Below, in pieces: positions 7,561-13,725 of a DNA stretch of 18,172 bases (positions are counted from its first letter, which is position 1; every line of letters starts with the position of its first letter). This DNA comes from RGIG1934 sp964492545 (GTDB lineage: Bacteria; Bacillota; Clostridia; Lachnospirales; Lachnospiraceae): positions 1 through 18,172 of the forward strand of contig CAZBKO010000038.1 of the NCBI GenBank assembly GCA_964492545.1, read 5' to 3'. The position numbers were made by a program, and so were the translations under genes. The notes under the pieces are model-generated. The model was not told the DNA's origin. It worked only from the letters and a program-made list of their open reading frames with translations, and did no database searches.

Positions 7561-7818
7561 ATGAAATCATTTAATTACACAGTAACAGACGAGGTAGGAA
7601 TTCACGCAAGACCAGCAGGACTTCTGGTAAAGGCAGCTAAGGGATTTAATTCAAAGGCAGTAATGACATGCAACGGAAAGAGTGCAGACTTAACTAGATT
7701 AATGGCTATTATGGCACTTGGAGTTAAATGTGGCATGGAAGTTACAGTTGAAGTAGAAGGTGAAGACGAAGATGCTATGGCAGCTTCACTTGAGAAATTC
7801 TTTAAGGCTAATGTTTAA
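7561..7818 (+). CDS. HPr-like phosphocarrier protein lacking regulatory Ser46
   Basis: Small cytosolic PTS phosphocarrier, 85 residues, which passes phosphate from enzyme I to EIIA. The active site GIHARPAGLL carries His15 and Arg17 exactly as in known HPr proteins. Aligned without gaps to Bacillus subtilis HPr, position 46 is Arg (LTRLMAIMALG) where Firmicutes HPr has the Ser that HPr kinase phosphorylates; position 52 is Ala. It should therefore work in transport but not act as a Ser46-phosphorylated CcpA partner. The start ATG 7561 has GGAGG (7548-7552) 8 bases upstream; an in-frame ATG at 7546 lacks this. It is the last gene of the sucrose operon and probably serves this PTS specifically, although it could be the cell's general HPr. 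Confidence 0.93.
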   Translation: MKSFNYTVTDEVGIHARPAGLLVKAAKGFNSKAVMTCNGKSADLTRLMAIMALGVKCGMEVTVEVEGEDEDAMAASLEKFFKANV

Positions 7819-7833
7819 TTACAGGTAATAATT

Positions 7834-7879
7834 ACAGGTATAGTCAAGTGTTATTAACATTGACTATACCTGTTTTTTT
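7834..7879 (+). terminator. Strong terminator ending the PTS operon
   Basis: A perfect 14-bp stem pairs ACAGGTATAGTCAA (7834-7847) with TTGACTATACCTGT (7860-7873). The loop can extend it through TGTT/AACA. Seven T's (7873-7879) follow. A direct copy of ACAGGTA also lies just before it (7821-7827). Confidence 0.93.
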
Positions 7880-7887
7880 GTTATAAT
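7860..7887 (+). promoter_or_regulatory. Sigma-A promoter of the symporter operon
   Basis: TTGACT (7860-7865), formed by the right arm of the terminator stem, is 16 bp from a consensus TATAAT (7882-7887). The NSS symporter starts 42 bases after the -10. It is one of the two best promoter matches in the window. Confidence 0.75.
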
Positions 7888-7929
7888 GGTTAGGTGCCAT
7901 TTGACATATAAGTAGAGAGGAAATTACTA

Positions 7930-9273
7930 ATGAAACATAAAGAACGAAAGAAAGACAGCATAGAAGGAAATGGAAGATTTAACAGTACACTGGGATTTAT
8001 TTTAGCATGTGTAGGGTCAGCAGTAGGACTTGGAAATATATGGATGTTTCCATACAGACTTGGCCAGTATGGTGGAGCAGCATTTTTAATACCATATCTG
8101 CTATTTGTATTATTGTTTGGATATGTAGGATTATCCGGTGAGTTTGCACTTGGAAGATATTCAGGAACAGGTCTTTTAGGCTCCTACAAGCTGTGCTGGA
8201 AGGATAGAAGGTTTGGTAAAGCAGGTAGTGCAGTGGGATGGATTCCATTGTTTGGAGCACTTGGGATTGCAATTGGATATGGAATTATCATTGGCTGGGT
8301 ACTGCGAAGCCTGTGGGGCTCTATTTCCGGTGATATATTTGCAGGTGGAAGTACAAGCTATTTTTCACAGGCGACAGGACAATTTGGAAGTATTGGCTGG
8401 CATTTTGCAGTGATAATTATAACAGCAGTAATCCTTGTGGCAGGAAAGGTTGCCGGAATTGAGAAGATTAATAAAATACTTATTCCAATATTTTTCTGTT
8501 TATTCACAGTCCTTGCAGTGAGAGTAAGCATGTTAGATGGAGCAATTGAGGGATATAAGTTTTTATTCCTTCCTAAATGGGAATATCTGTTTAAAATAGA
8601 GACATGGATTATGGCTATGGGGCAGGCATTCTTTTCATTATCCATAATTGGAGCAGGCATGATAACCTACGGTTCATACCTTGAAAAGAAGGAGGACGTG
8701 CTCAAGGCGTCAATAAGAACGGCAGTATTTGATACAATTGCAGCACTTTTATCAGCTCTTGCAATTATGCCGGCAGTATTTGCCTTTGGCATTGAACCAT
8801 CAAAGGGACCTTCACTTATGTTTTTAATTATACCGGAGATTTTTAAGAAAATGCCGCTTAGCAGGTTGATGGGCGTGATATTCTTTGCATCTGTATTATT
8901 TGCAGGTGTTACATCACTTATGAATATGTTTGAATCATTTATTGAAAGTATTCAGTTTAGATTTAAGATGAACAGAAAGCTTGCAGTTGTGATGTGTGCA
9001 GTAATCTGTATGGCAGTTGGCGTGTTTATAGAAGATGAGGCCAGTGTTGGAAGCTTCATGGATATTGTAACTATTTTTGTAGTGCCATTTGGTGCAGTAT
9101 ATGGTGCATTTTCTATATATTATGCACTTGGTAATGGGAAAATAAAGGAAGAAATAGACACAGGAAGAAAGAAAAAAACAGGGAAAGGATTTATAGCTGT
9201 TGCAAGATATATTTATGTACCTCTTACGGTTCTTGTATTTATACTTGGAATTATCTATAAAGGAATAGGTTAA
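7930..9273 (+). CDS. Neurotransmitter:sodium symporter (NSS/SNF) family transporter
   Basis: Integral membrane Na+-coupled transporter of the LeuT/MhsT/TnaT group, which usually imports amino acids or related compounds. The first helix carries the family hallmark GSAVGLGNIWMFPYRLG (about residues 30-46), the region of the unwound helix that binds Na+ and substrate. Further helices are evident (AAFLIPYLLFVLLFGYV, LGIAIGYGIIIGWVL, AFFSLSIIGAGMITYGSYL). At 447 residues it fits the shorter, 11-helix bacterial NSS members. A charged, Lys-rich loop (KIKEEIDTGRKKKTGKG) precedes the final helix. AGAGAGG (7914-7920) serves as the ribosome site. It heads a tightly packed set with the PAP2 phosphatase 3 bases behind. 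The substrate cannot be read from the sequence; none of the neighbours points to a pathway. Confidence 0.93.
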   Translation: MKHKERKKDSIEGNGRFNSTLGFILACVGSAVGLGNIWMFPYRLGQYGGAAFLIPYLLFVLLFGYVGLSGEFALGRYSGTGLLGSYKLCWKDRRFGKAGSAVGWIPLFGALGIAIGYGIIIGWVLRSLWGSISGDIFAGGSTSYFSQATGQFGSIGWHFAVIIITAVILVAGKVAGIEKINKILIPIFFCLFTVLAVRVSMLDGAIEGYKFLFLPKWEYLFKIETWIMAMGQAFFSLSIIGAGMITYGSYLEKKEDVLKASIRTAVFDTIAALLSALAIMPAVFAFGIEPSKGPSLMFLIIPEIFKKMPLSRLMGVIFFASVLFAGVTSLMNMFESFIESIQFRFKMNRKLAVVMCAVICMAVGVFIEDEASVGSFMDIVTIFVVPFGAVYGAFSIYYALGNGKIKEEIDTGRKKKTGKGFIAVARYIYVPLTVLVFILGIIYKGIG

Positions 9274-9276
9274 GTT

Positions 9277-9831
9277 ATGGATTGGTTAACAAATATTGAT
9301 GGAGATATTTTATTGTGGATTCAGGACAATTTAAGAAATGGGATTCTTAGTCCTGTAATGAAGGGGATTACCCATCTTGGAGATGCAGGAATTATATGGA
9401 TTGCACTTACAATATTGTTGTTATGTTTTAAGAAGACAAGAAAAGTTGGTATTATGTCAGCAATGGCACTGGTTGGATCACTTATTATTAATAATCTGAT
9501 TCTTAAGAATCTTATTAGCAGGACAAGACCTTATGAAGTGATTGATGGTTTAAATAGAATCATTGAAAAGCAGTCTGATTTTTCATTCCCATCAGGTCAT
9601 ACAGGAAGTTCATTTGCTGCAGGTGTTGTAATGTTCAAAAAGCTTCCAAAGAAATATGGAATTCCAGCTCTTATCCTTGCATTTCTTATAGCATTTTCAA
9701 GATTGTATGTTGGAGTTCATTTTCCTACAGATGTGCTTGCAGGAGCAGTTACAGGTACAATAAGTGCAATTTTAGCAATGTTTATATTTAATTTCATTGA
9801 ACAGAAGAAGGTTGTAAAGAATGAAGTATAA
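9277..9831 (+). CDS. PAP2-family membrane phosphatase
   Basis: Membrane-bound acid phosphatase-type enzyme of 184 residues, probably acting on a lipid phosphate such as undecaprenyl pyrophosphate or phosphatidylglycerol phosphate at the outer face of the membrane. The three family motifs are all present: KNLISRTRP (motif 1, Lys and Arg-Pro), SFPSGHTGSS (motif 2, His) and SRLYVGVHFPTDVLAG (motif 3, Arg, His nucleophile and Asp). About five membrane helices surround them. It starts 3 bases after the symporter stop without a clear ribosome binding site of its own, which suggests coupled translation. Its last 11 bases overlap the start of the methylase reading frame. The substrate is not predictable from the sequence. 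Confidence 0.92.
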   Translation: MDWLTNIDGDILLWIQDNLRNGILSPVMKGITHLGDAGIIWIALTILLLCFKKTRKVGIMSAMALVGSLIINNLILKNLISRTRPYEVIDGLNRIIEKQSDFSFPSGHTGSSFAAGVVMFKKLPKKYGIPALILAFLIAFSRLYVGVHFPTDVLAGAVTGTISAILAMFIFNFIEQKKVVKNEV

Positions 9832-10918
9832 TTATCCTGATTATTACGACAGATTCGGATGTATAGCAGATTCATGTGAAGACACATGCTGTGCCGGATG
9901 GAGTATTATGATTGATGATAAATCAATTGACAGGTATAAAAGATTTAAGTCGTCATTTGGAAATAGATTACATAATGATATTAACTGGGATGAGCAGTGC
10001 TTTAAACAGTATAATGGAAGATGCGCATTTCTTAGCGATGATAATTTGTGTGATATTTATTCATAGGCAGGAAAGAATATGCTATGTAAGACCTGCCGTA
10101 CATATCCGAGGCATATTGAAGAATATGAGGGTTTGAGAGAAGTATCATTATCTCTATCCTGTCCCCATGCTGCATCTATAATACTTAACAACAGAGAAAA
10201 GGTCAGCCTGATTAGCCGTGACAACAGTGTTGATGAGGAAACCTATGAAGATTTTGACTATATATTATTTACAATGCTCATGGATTCAAGGGATTATATT
10301 TTAGATACACTTCAGGACAGAACCATTAGTATTCAAAACAGAATGAATATTGTACTGGCATTTGCGCATGATATTCAAAAGCGAAGTATTGATGGATGAG
10401 AATGTGATATTGAAAATGTTATATTGAGATACAGGTCCGATATTCATGGAGCGAAATGCATAGAACAGCTGAATGAAAAATACGATTTTAGTTCTGATAC
10501 TAAACTGATGAAAAAGCAGTTCAAGGTTTTACTAAGATTGGAGCATTTGAGAGAAAATTGGTGTGAGGTTCTTGATACAGCTGTGAAAAAAATAGGCTCG
10601 AATCAGAACAAATGTAATACAATGGATGAAATTGTGGCTGAGCAGCTAATGGTATATTTTGTATATACGTATTTTACAGGAGCAGTATATGATGGACTTC
10701 CATTTGCGAAAATAAAGCTGGCATATGTCAGCACTGTATTTATACAGAGAATATATGAGTCAGACAAAAATAGTGATGTTATAAATATTGCATACAGATA
10801 TGCAAGAGAGGTTGAACATTCAGATATTAATCTTAATCTTCTTGAGGACAAGCTTATGAATCTCAAGGAGTTTACCTTTGATAATATGATAAAAATGCTG
10901 GTGACAAATAATGAGTAA
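9821..10918 (+). pseudogene. FliB-like lysine-N-methylase, interrupted by two in-frame stops
   Basis: One continuous frame of 366 codons resembles FliB, the enzyme that methylates lysines of flagellin in Salmonella. Two stops break it: TAG at codon 82 (10064-10066) and TGA at codon 193 (10397-10399). There is no frameshift, and family features continue across both. Before the first stop is the Cys cluster Cys14, Cys19, Cys23, Cys24, then Cys68 and Cys77 (CAFLSDDNLCDIY). After it comes LCKTCRTYPRHIEEYEG and SLSLSCPHAA. After the second stop a third piece (10400-10918) runs to the normal end. The single-base changes CGA to TGA, and CAG or GAG to TAG, would explain it. TAG and TGA end other genes here, so recoding is unlikely. 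Pieces could start at ATG 10079 and TTG 10424. It overlaps PAP2 upstream and the EamA gene downstream by 8 bases. No flagellar genes are visible. Confidence 0.85.
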
Positions 10919-11765
10919 TAGAAATCAAGGTATTGTGTATATAATTGCAGCAGGCTTTTTCTTTGCATTGATGACTTTCTTTGTCAGACTTTCAGGTGAT
11001 TTGCCGACAATGGAAAAAGCATTTTTTAGAAATGCTGTTGCAGCTGTGGTATCATTAACAATGCTCGCAAGAAGCAATGAGGGCTTCAGAATTCAAAAAG
11101 GAAGTATGCCATCACTTTTTATGAGAAGTGTTTGCGGTACTACAGGTTTGATATGCAATTTTTATGCCATAGATAAGATGAATATATCAGATGCCAATAT
11201 GCTCAACAAGCTATCTCCATTTTTTGCAATAATTGCTTCTGTATTTATCCTAAAGGAAATGGCTAATTCCTTTGAATGGGGTACAGTTGCTGTTGCATTT
11301 ATTGGTGCGCTGCTTGTTGTGAAGCCGTCATTTCATATGAATTTTGTATATGCACTAATTGGTCTTGCAGGTGGACTTGGCGCAGGGGTTGCATATACAT
11401 TTGTAAGAAAGCTCGGAAAACATGGTGAGAGGGGCCCTGTTATTGTAATGTTTTTCTCAGTGTTTTCATGTGTAGTTACATTTCCGTTTATGATTGCGAT
11501 GTATGAACCAATGACACTAAAGCAGTTTGGAATATTGATGCTTGCAGGTATTGCTGCTACAGGCGGACAGCTGTGCATTACTAAGGCTTACACTAAAGCA
11601 CCTGCTAAGGAAATTTCAGTGTTTGATTACTCTCAGGTTATATTTGCGGCACTGCTTGGAATGTTTTTCCTTGGACAGCTTCCGGATATATACAGTATTG
11701 CAGGATATGTAATTATTATTGGCAGTGCAGCTGCAAAGTGGGCATATAATCTGAAAAAAATATAG
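10911..11765 (+). CDS. EamA/DMT-superfamily drug/metabolite transporter
   Basis: Integral membrane transporter of 284 residues with about ten helices arranged as two EamA repeats, the usual length and layout of the drug/metabolite transporter group. The first repeat starts at GIVYIIAAGFFFALMTFFV and includes the helix pair around NAVAAVVSLTML and the conserved SPFFAIIASVFILKE. The second starts at VYALIGLAGGLGAGVAY and ends with SQVIFAALLGMFFLGQLPD and GYVIIIGSAAAKW. The start ATG 10911 overlaps the methylase stop by 8 bases and has only a weak ribosome site, so translation may have depended on reading through the now broken upstream frame. The substrate is unknown; family members export or import amino acids, nucleotides and other metabolites. 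Confidence 0.9.
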   Translation: MSNRNQGIVYIIAAGFFFALMTFFVRLSGDLPTMEKAFFRNAVAAVVSLTMLARSNEGFRIQKGSMPSLFMRSVCGTTGLICNFYAIDKMNISDANMLNKLSPFFAIIASVFILKEMANSFEWGTVAVAFIGALLVVKPSFHMNFVYALIGLAGGLGAGVAYTFVRKLGKHGERGPVIVMFFSVFSCVVTFPFMIAMYEPMTLKQFGILMLAGIAATGGQLCITKAYTKAPAKEISVFDYSQVIFAALLGMFFLGQLPDIYSIAGYVIIIGSAAAKWAYNLKKI

Positions 11766-11858
11766 AAGAATTATGAAAAATTTCAAATTTTAAACACATT
11801 AAGTACAAAAAATGTACACCATTTTTGACTATATTAATAACATTAGGAGGTGCATATA

Positions 11859-12785
11859 GTGAAAAATAAGTATCCTTTTTTGTTTGCTATAGTCTATGGA
11901 ATTCTTTTATGCGGTGCCACTGCATTTGTGCTATTGAAGGTGTTTGTAATAGAAGACCGTGAAATAGAAAATGTTCAAAATGGTGGAATATATGCAGAGA
12001 CCACAAATATGGACAGTACAGAGCAGGAAGAAGAAACAGACGAGAGTCAGGCAGAAGTAAATGATAATTCATATAAGGACGACAATATCCAGATAACTAT
12101 CACTCAGAAGCGGGTGAATGACACAGACGTATATATTGCAGATATAATTGTCAGCGATATAACATATCTTAAGACTGCTTTTGCTGACAAGGCCTATGGA
12201 AGAAATGTCAAGCAGACAACATCAGATATGGCGGAGGACAATAATGCTATTTTAGCTATAAATGGCGATTATTATGGATTTAGAGATTATGGCTATGTTC
12301 TTAGAAATGGTGTGCTGTATAGAGAAAATATAGGCAACAGCAGTGATGAATCCTTTGTAATATATGACAGTGGTGACTGTGAGACTATTGTCCAGGGAGA
12401 TGTAAGTGCAGATACATTGTATGAAAATGGCGCTGTGCAGATACTTTCATTTGGACCAGGATTAATAAGTGAGGGCAGTCTGATGGTTGATGAGAATGAT
12501 GAGGTTAAGCAATCTTCAAACAGCAATCCGAGAACTGCAATAGGAATGGTGGAACCATTACATTATGTTATGGTTGTTTCAGATGGAAGAACGTCTAAGA
12601 GCGCAGGACTAAGCTTGTACGAGCTTGCAAATGTTTTAAAGGATGCAGGATGTACAGAGGCATATAATCTTGATGGCGGCGGTTCTACAACTATGTGGTT
12701 CAATGGTAAAGTAATTAATAATCCAATCGGAGGATATAGTGCAGGCAGTGAGAGGAGAGTGAGTGACATTGTATACATCGGATAA
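11859..12785 (+). CDS. Membrane-anchored phosphodiester glycosidase (NAGPA/DUF2233) domain protein
   Basis: Predicted cell-surface protein of 308 residues. An N-terminal hydrophobic helix (about 5-31, PFLFAIVYGILLCG onward) anchors it, followed by an acidic linker rich in Glu, Asp and Ser. The rest is a phosphodiester glycosidase domain, named after the mammalian enzyme that uncovers mannose 6-phosphate and often annotated in bacteria as an exopolysaccharide-related protein. Motifs seen are ILAINGDYYGFRDYGYVLRN, SFGPGLI, NPRTAIGM, and near the end AYNLDGGGSTTMWFNG. GTG 11859 is chosen since AGGAGG (11845-11850) is 8 bases upstream; an in-frame GTG at 11850 overlaps that site. The substrate is probably a cell-wall or exopolysaccharide glycan, but this is inference. 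The next gene overlaps or abuts it and a thioredoxin follows. Confidence 0.87.
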   Translation: MKNKYPFLFAIVYGILLCGATAFVLLKVFVIEDREIENVQNGGIYAETTNMDSTEQEEETDESQAEVNDNSYKDDNIQITITQKRVNDTDVYIADIIVSDITYLKTAFADKAYGRNVKQTTSDMAEDNNAILAINGDYYGFRDYGYVLRNGVLYRENIGNSSDESFVIYDSGDCETIVQGDVSADTLYENGAVQILSFGPGLISEGSLMVDENDEVKQSSNSNPRTAIGMVEPLHYVMVVSDGRTSKSAGLSLYELANVLKDAGCTEAYNLDGGGSTTMWFNGKVINNPIGGYSAGSERRVSDIVYIG

Positions 12786-13170
12786 TATGAATCAGAAAAG
12801 ATGCTTAAATGGTCTAATGTGGAGTATGGTCGCTGCAGCATTTCTGGCAGTGTTTGCCAGAGTATATAATCATTTTGGACATGGAATAACATCGATATAT
12901 ATGAGCTATGTGTTTGCTATACCTATGCTGTTGGGTGGCGCGGTATACTTAATTATGGTGTTTTTACCAAAGCGATTAAAGATAAGAAGAATAAGTTTTA
13001 ATGTGTACAATGCAGGAATTGCAACACTTGTAAGTGCGAGCATCATAAAAGGAATATGTGAAATTGCAGGTGCAGACAGTGAATATATTAAATATTTTTG
13101 GCTAACCGGGGCTATACTATGTATAGCTGCAGCAGCAATATATATTATTCAAATCGTAATAAGGAGGTAG
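12763..13170 (+). CDS. Small four-helix membrane protein, function unknown
   Basis: I do not recognise this family. The 135-residue product has four hydrophobic segments: about 16-34 (GLMWSMVAAAFLAVFARV), 46-66 (VFAIPMLLGGAVYLIMVFL), 79-96 (AGIATLVSASIIKGICEI) and 108-132 (WLTGAILCIAAAAIYIIQIV), with a basic loop, KRLKIRR, after the second. The N-terminus is short and probably cytoplasmic. GTG 12763 has AGGAG (12753-12757) 5 bases ahead and overlaps the previous gene by 23 bases; ATG 12787, 1 base after the previous stop, is an alternative without a clear ribosome site. Its own stop lies next to the ribosome site of the thioredoxin gene, so the three genes form a tight operon. A role beside the upstream surface protein is a guess from position only. 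Confidence 0.72.
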   Translation: MTLYTSDNMNQKRCLNGLMWSMVAAAFLAVFARVYNHFGHGITSIYMSYVFAIPMLLGGAVYLIMVFLPKRLKIRRISFNVYNAGIATLVSASIIKGICEIAGADSEYIKYFWLTGAILCIAAAAIYIIQIVIRR

Positions 13171-13176
13171 ATTATA

Positions 13177-13482
13177 ATGGGAGCAATCCAGGTAAAGGCA
13201 GATAGTTTTAAAAGAGAAGTATTAGAGGCGGATAAGACAGTTTTTATAGATTTTTGGGCTTCATGGTGTGGACCATGTAAAATGATGCTGCCAATTGTTG
13301 AAGAGCTGGCAGAAGAAAGGAAAGATATAAAGGTATGCAAGGTAAACGTTGATGAAGAACCGGAGCTTGCAATTAAGTACAATGTTATGTCAATTCCAAC
13401 ATTTATGGTTGTTAAAAATGGCGAAGTTACAACGAGAAAGGTTGGAGGACAATCAAAGGATGCATTAATAGAAATGATATGA
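13177..13482 (+). CDS. trxA: Thioredoxin
   Basis: Cytosolic thiol-disulfide oxidoreductase, 101 residues, that reduces disulfides with electrons from thioredoxin reductase. The active site FIDFWASWCGPCKMM carries Cys31 and Cys34 in the classical WCGPC setting, and the cis-proline loop MSIPTFMVV is present. No signal peptide is visible, so it acts inside the cell. AAGGAGG (13161-13167) sits 9 bases before ATG 13177 and overlaps the stop region of the membrane protein gene. A terminator follows 6 bases after its stop. Conserved motifs and length make the call secure; whether it is the main thioredoxin or one of several cannot be told. Confidence 0.95.
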   Translation: MGAIQVKADSFKREVLEADKTVFIDFWASWCGPCKMMLPIVEELAEERKDIKVCKVNVDEEPELAIKYNVMSIPTFMVVKNGEVTTRKVGGQSKDALIEMI

Positions 13483-13488
13483 TTTTAC

Positions 13489-13527
13489 CACCAGTGGACA
13501 CTTATAGTTTCCGCTGGTGTTTTTTTT
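13489..13527 (+). terminator. Terminator after thioredoxin
   Basis: CACCAGTGG (13489-13497) pairs with CCGCTGGTG (13511-13519), 9 bp with one G-T wobble and a 13-base loop. A run of eight T's (13520-13527) follows. Confidence 0.9.
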
Positions 13528-13547
13528 ATTGATAGGAAATTACGTCA

Positions 13548-13673
13548 TATCAATTAAAAACGCTCTGCGGGATGTGCACAAATTCGTAAGGAAAATGTCA
13601 CTTCGTGACCGAATTTGTCACTCAAAGTGACCAACTCCCTAAATCTCTATCACAATAATCGAAGTAATTGATA
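13548..13673. repeat. Structured intergenic element bounded by 9-bp inverted repeats
   Basis: This non-coding stretch is bounded by TATCAATTA (13548-13556) and TAATTGATA (13665-13673). Inside, ACAAATTCG (13578-13586) pairs with CGAATTTGT (13610-13618), enclosing GTCAC-TTC-GTGAC (13597-13609). GTCACT-CAA-AGTGAC (13617-13631) follows at once and shares bases with the outer stem, so two folds compete. No T run or open frame is seen. It may be a dispersed repeat or miniature element, a small RNA, or a leader of an upstream transcript. I cannot decide from a single copy. Confidence 0.5.
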
Positions 13674-13696
13674 ATTGTATACAATGATGTTATAAT
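13668..13696 (+). promoter_or_regulatory. Promoter of the kinase genes, with a palindrome in the spacer
   Basis: TTGATA (13668-13673) and TATAAT (13691-13696) are 17 bp apart, and TGT before the -10 makes it extended. The perfect 12-bp palindrome ATTGTATACAAT (13674-13685) fills most of the spacer and would block polymerase if bound by a dimeric repressor. The kinase start codon GTG 13726 has GGGAGG (13712-13717) 8 bases upstream. Confidence 0.7.
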
Positions 13697-13725
13697 TAAA
13701 TGATTATATTTGGGAGGAAAAGTCT

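Noticed and set aside
10064..10399. Read-through of TAG as pyrrolysine or TGA as selenocysteine in the methylase
   Set aside because: TAG and TGA are normal stops of other genes here, no selenocysteine-insertion-type hairpin is evident after TGA, the TGA site does not fit a cysteine position I know in this family, and two different recoding events in one gene are improbable.
11808..11826. AAAAATG/CATTTTT hairpin after the EamA gene as a terminator
   Set aside because: The stem is short and almost all A-T, and no T run follows; I also see no convincing promoter in this 93-base gap.
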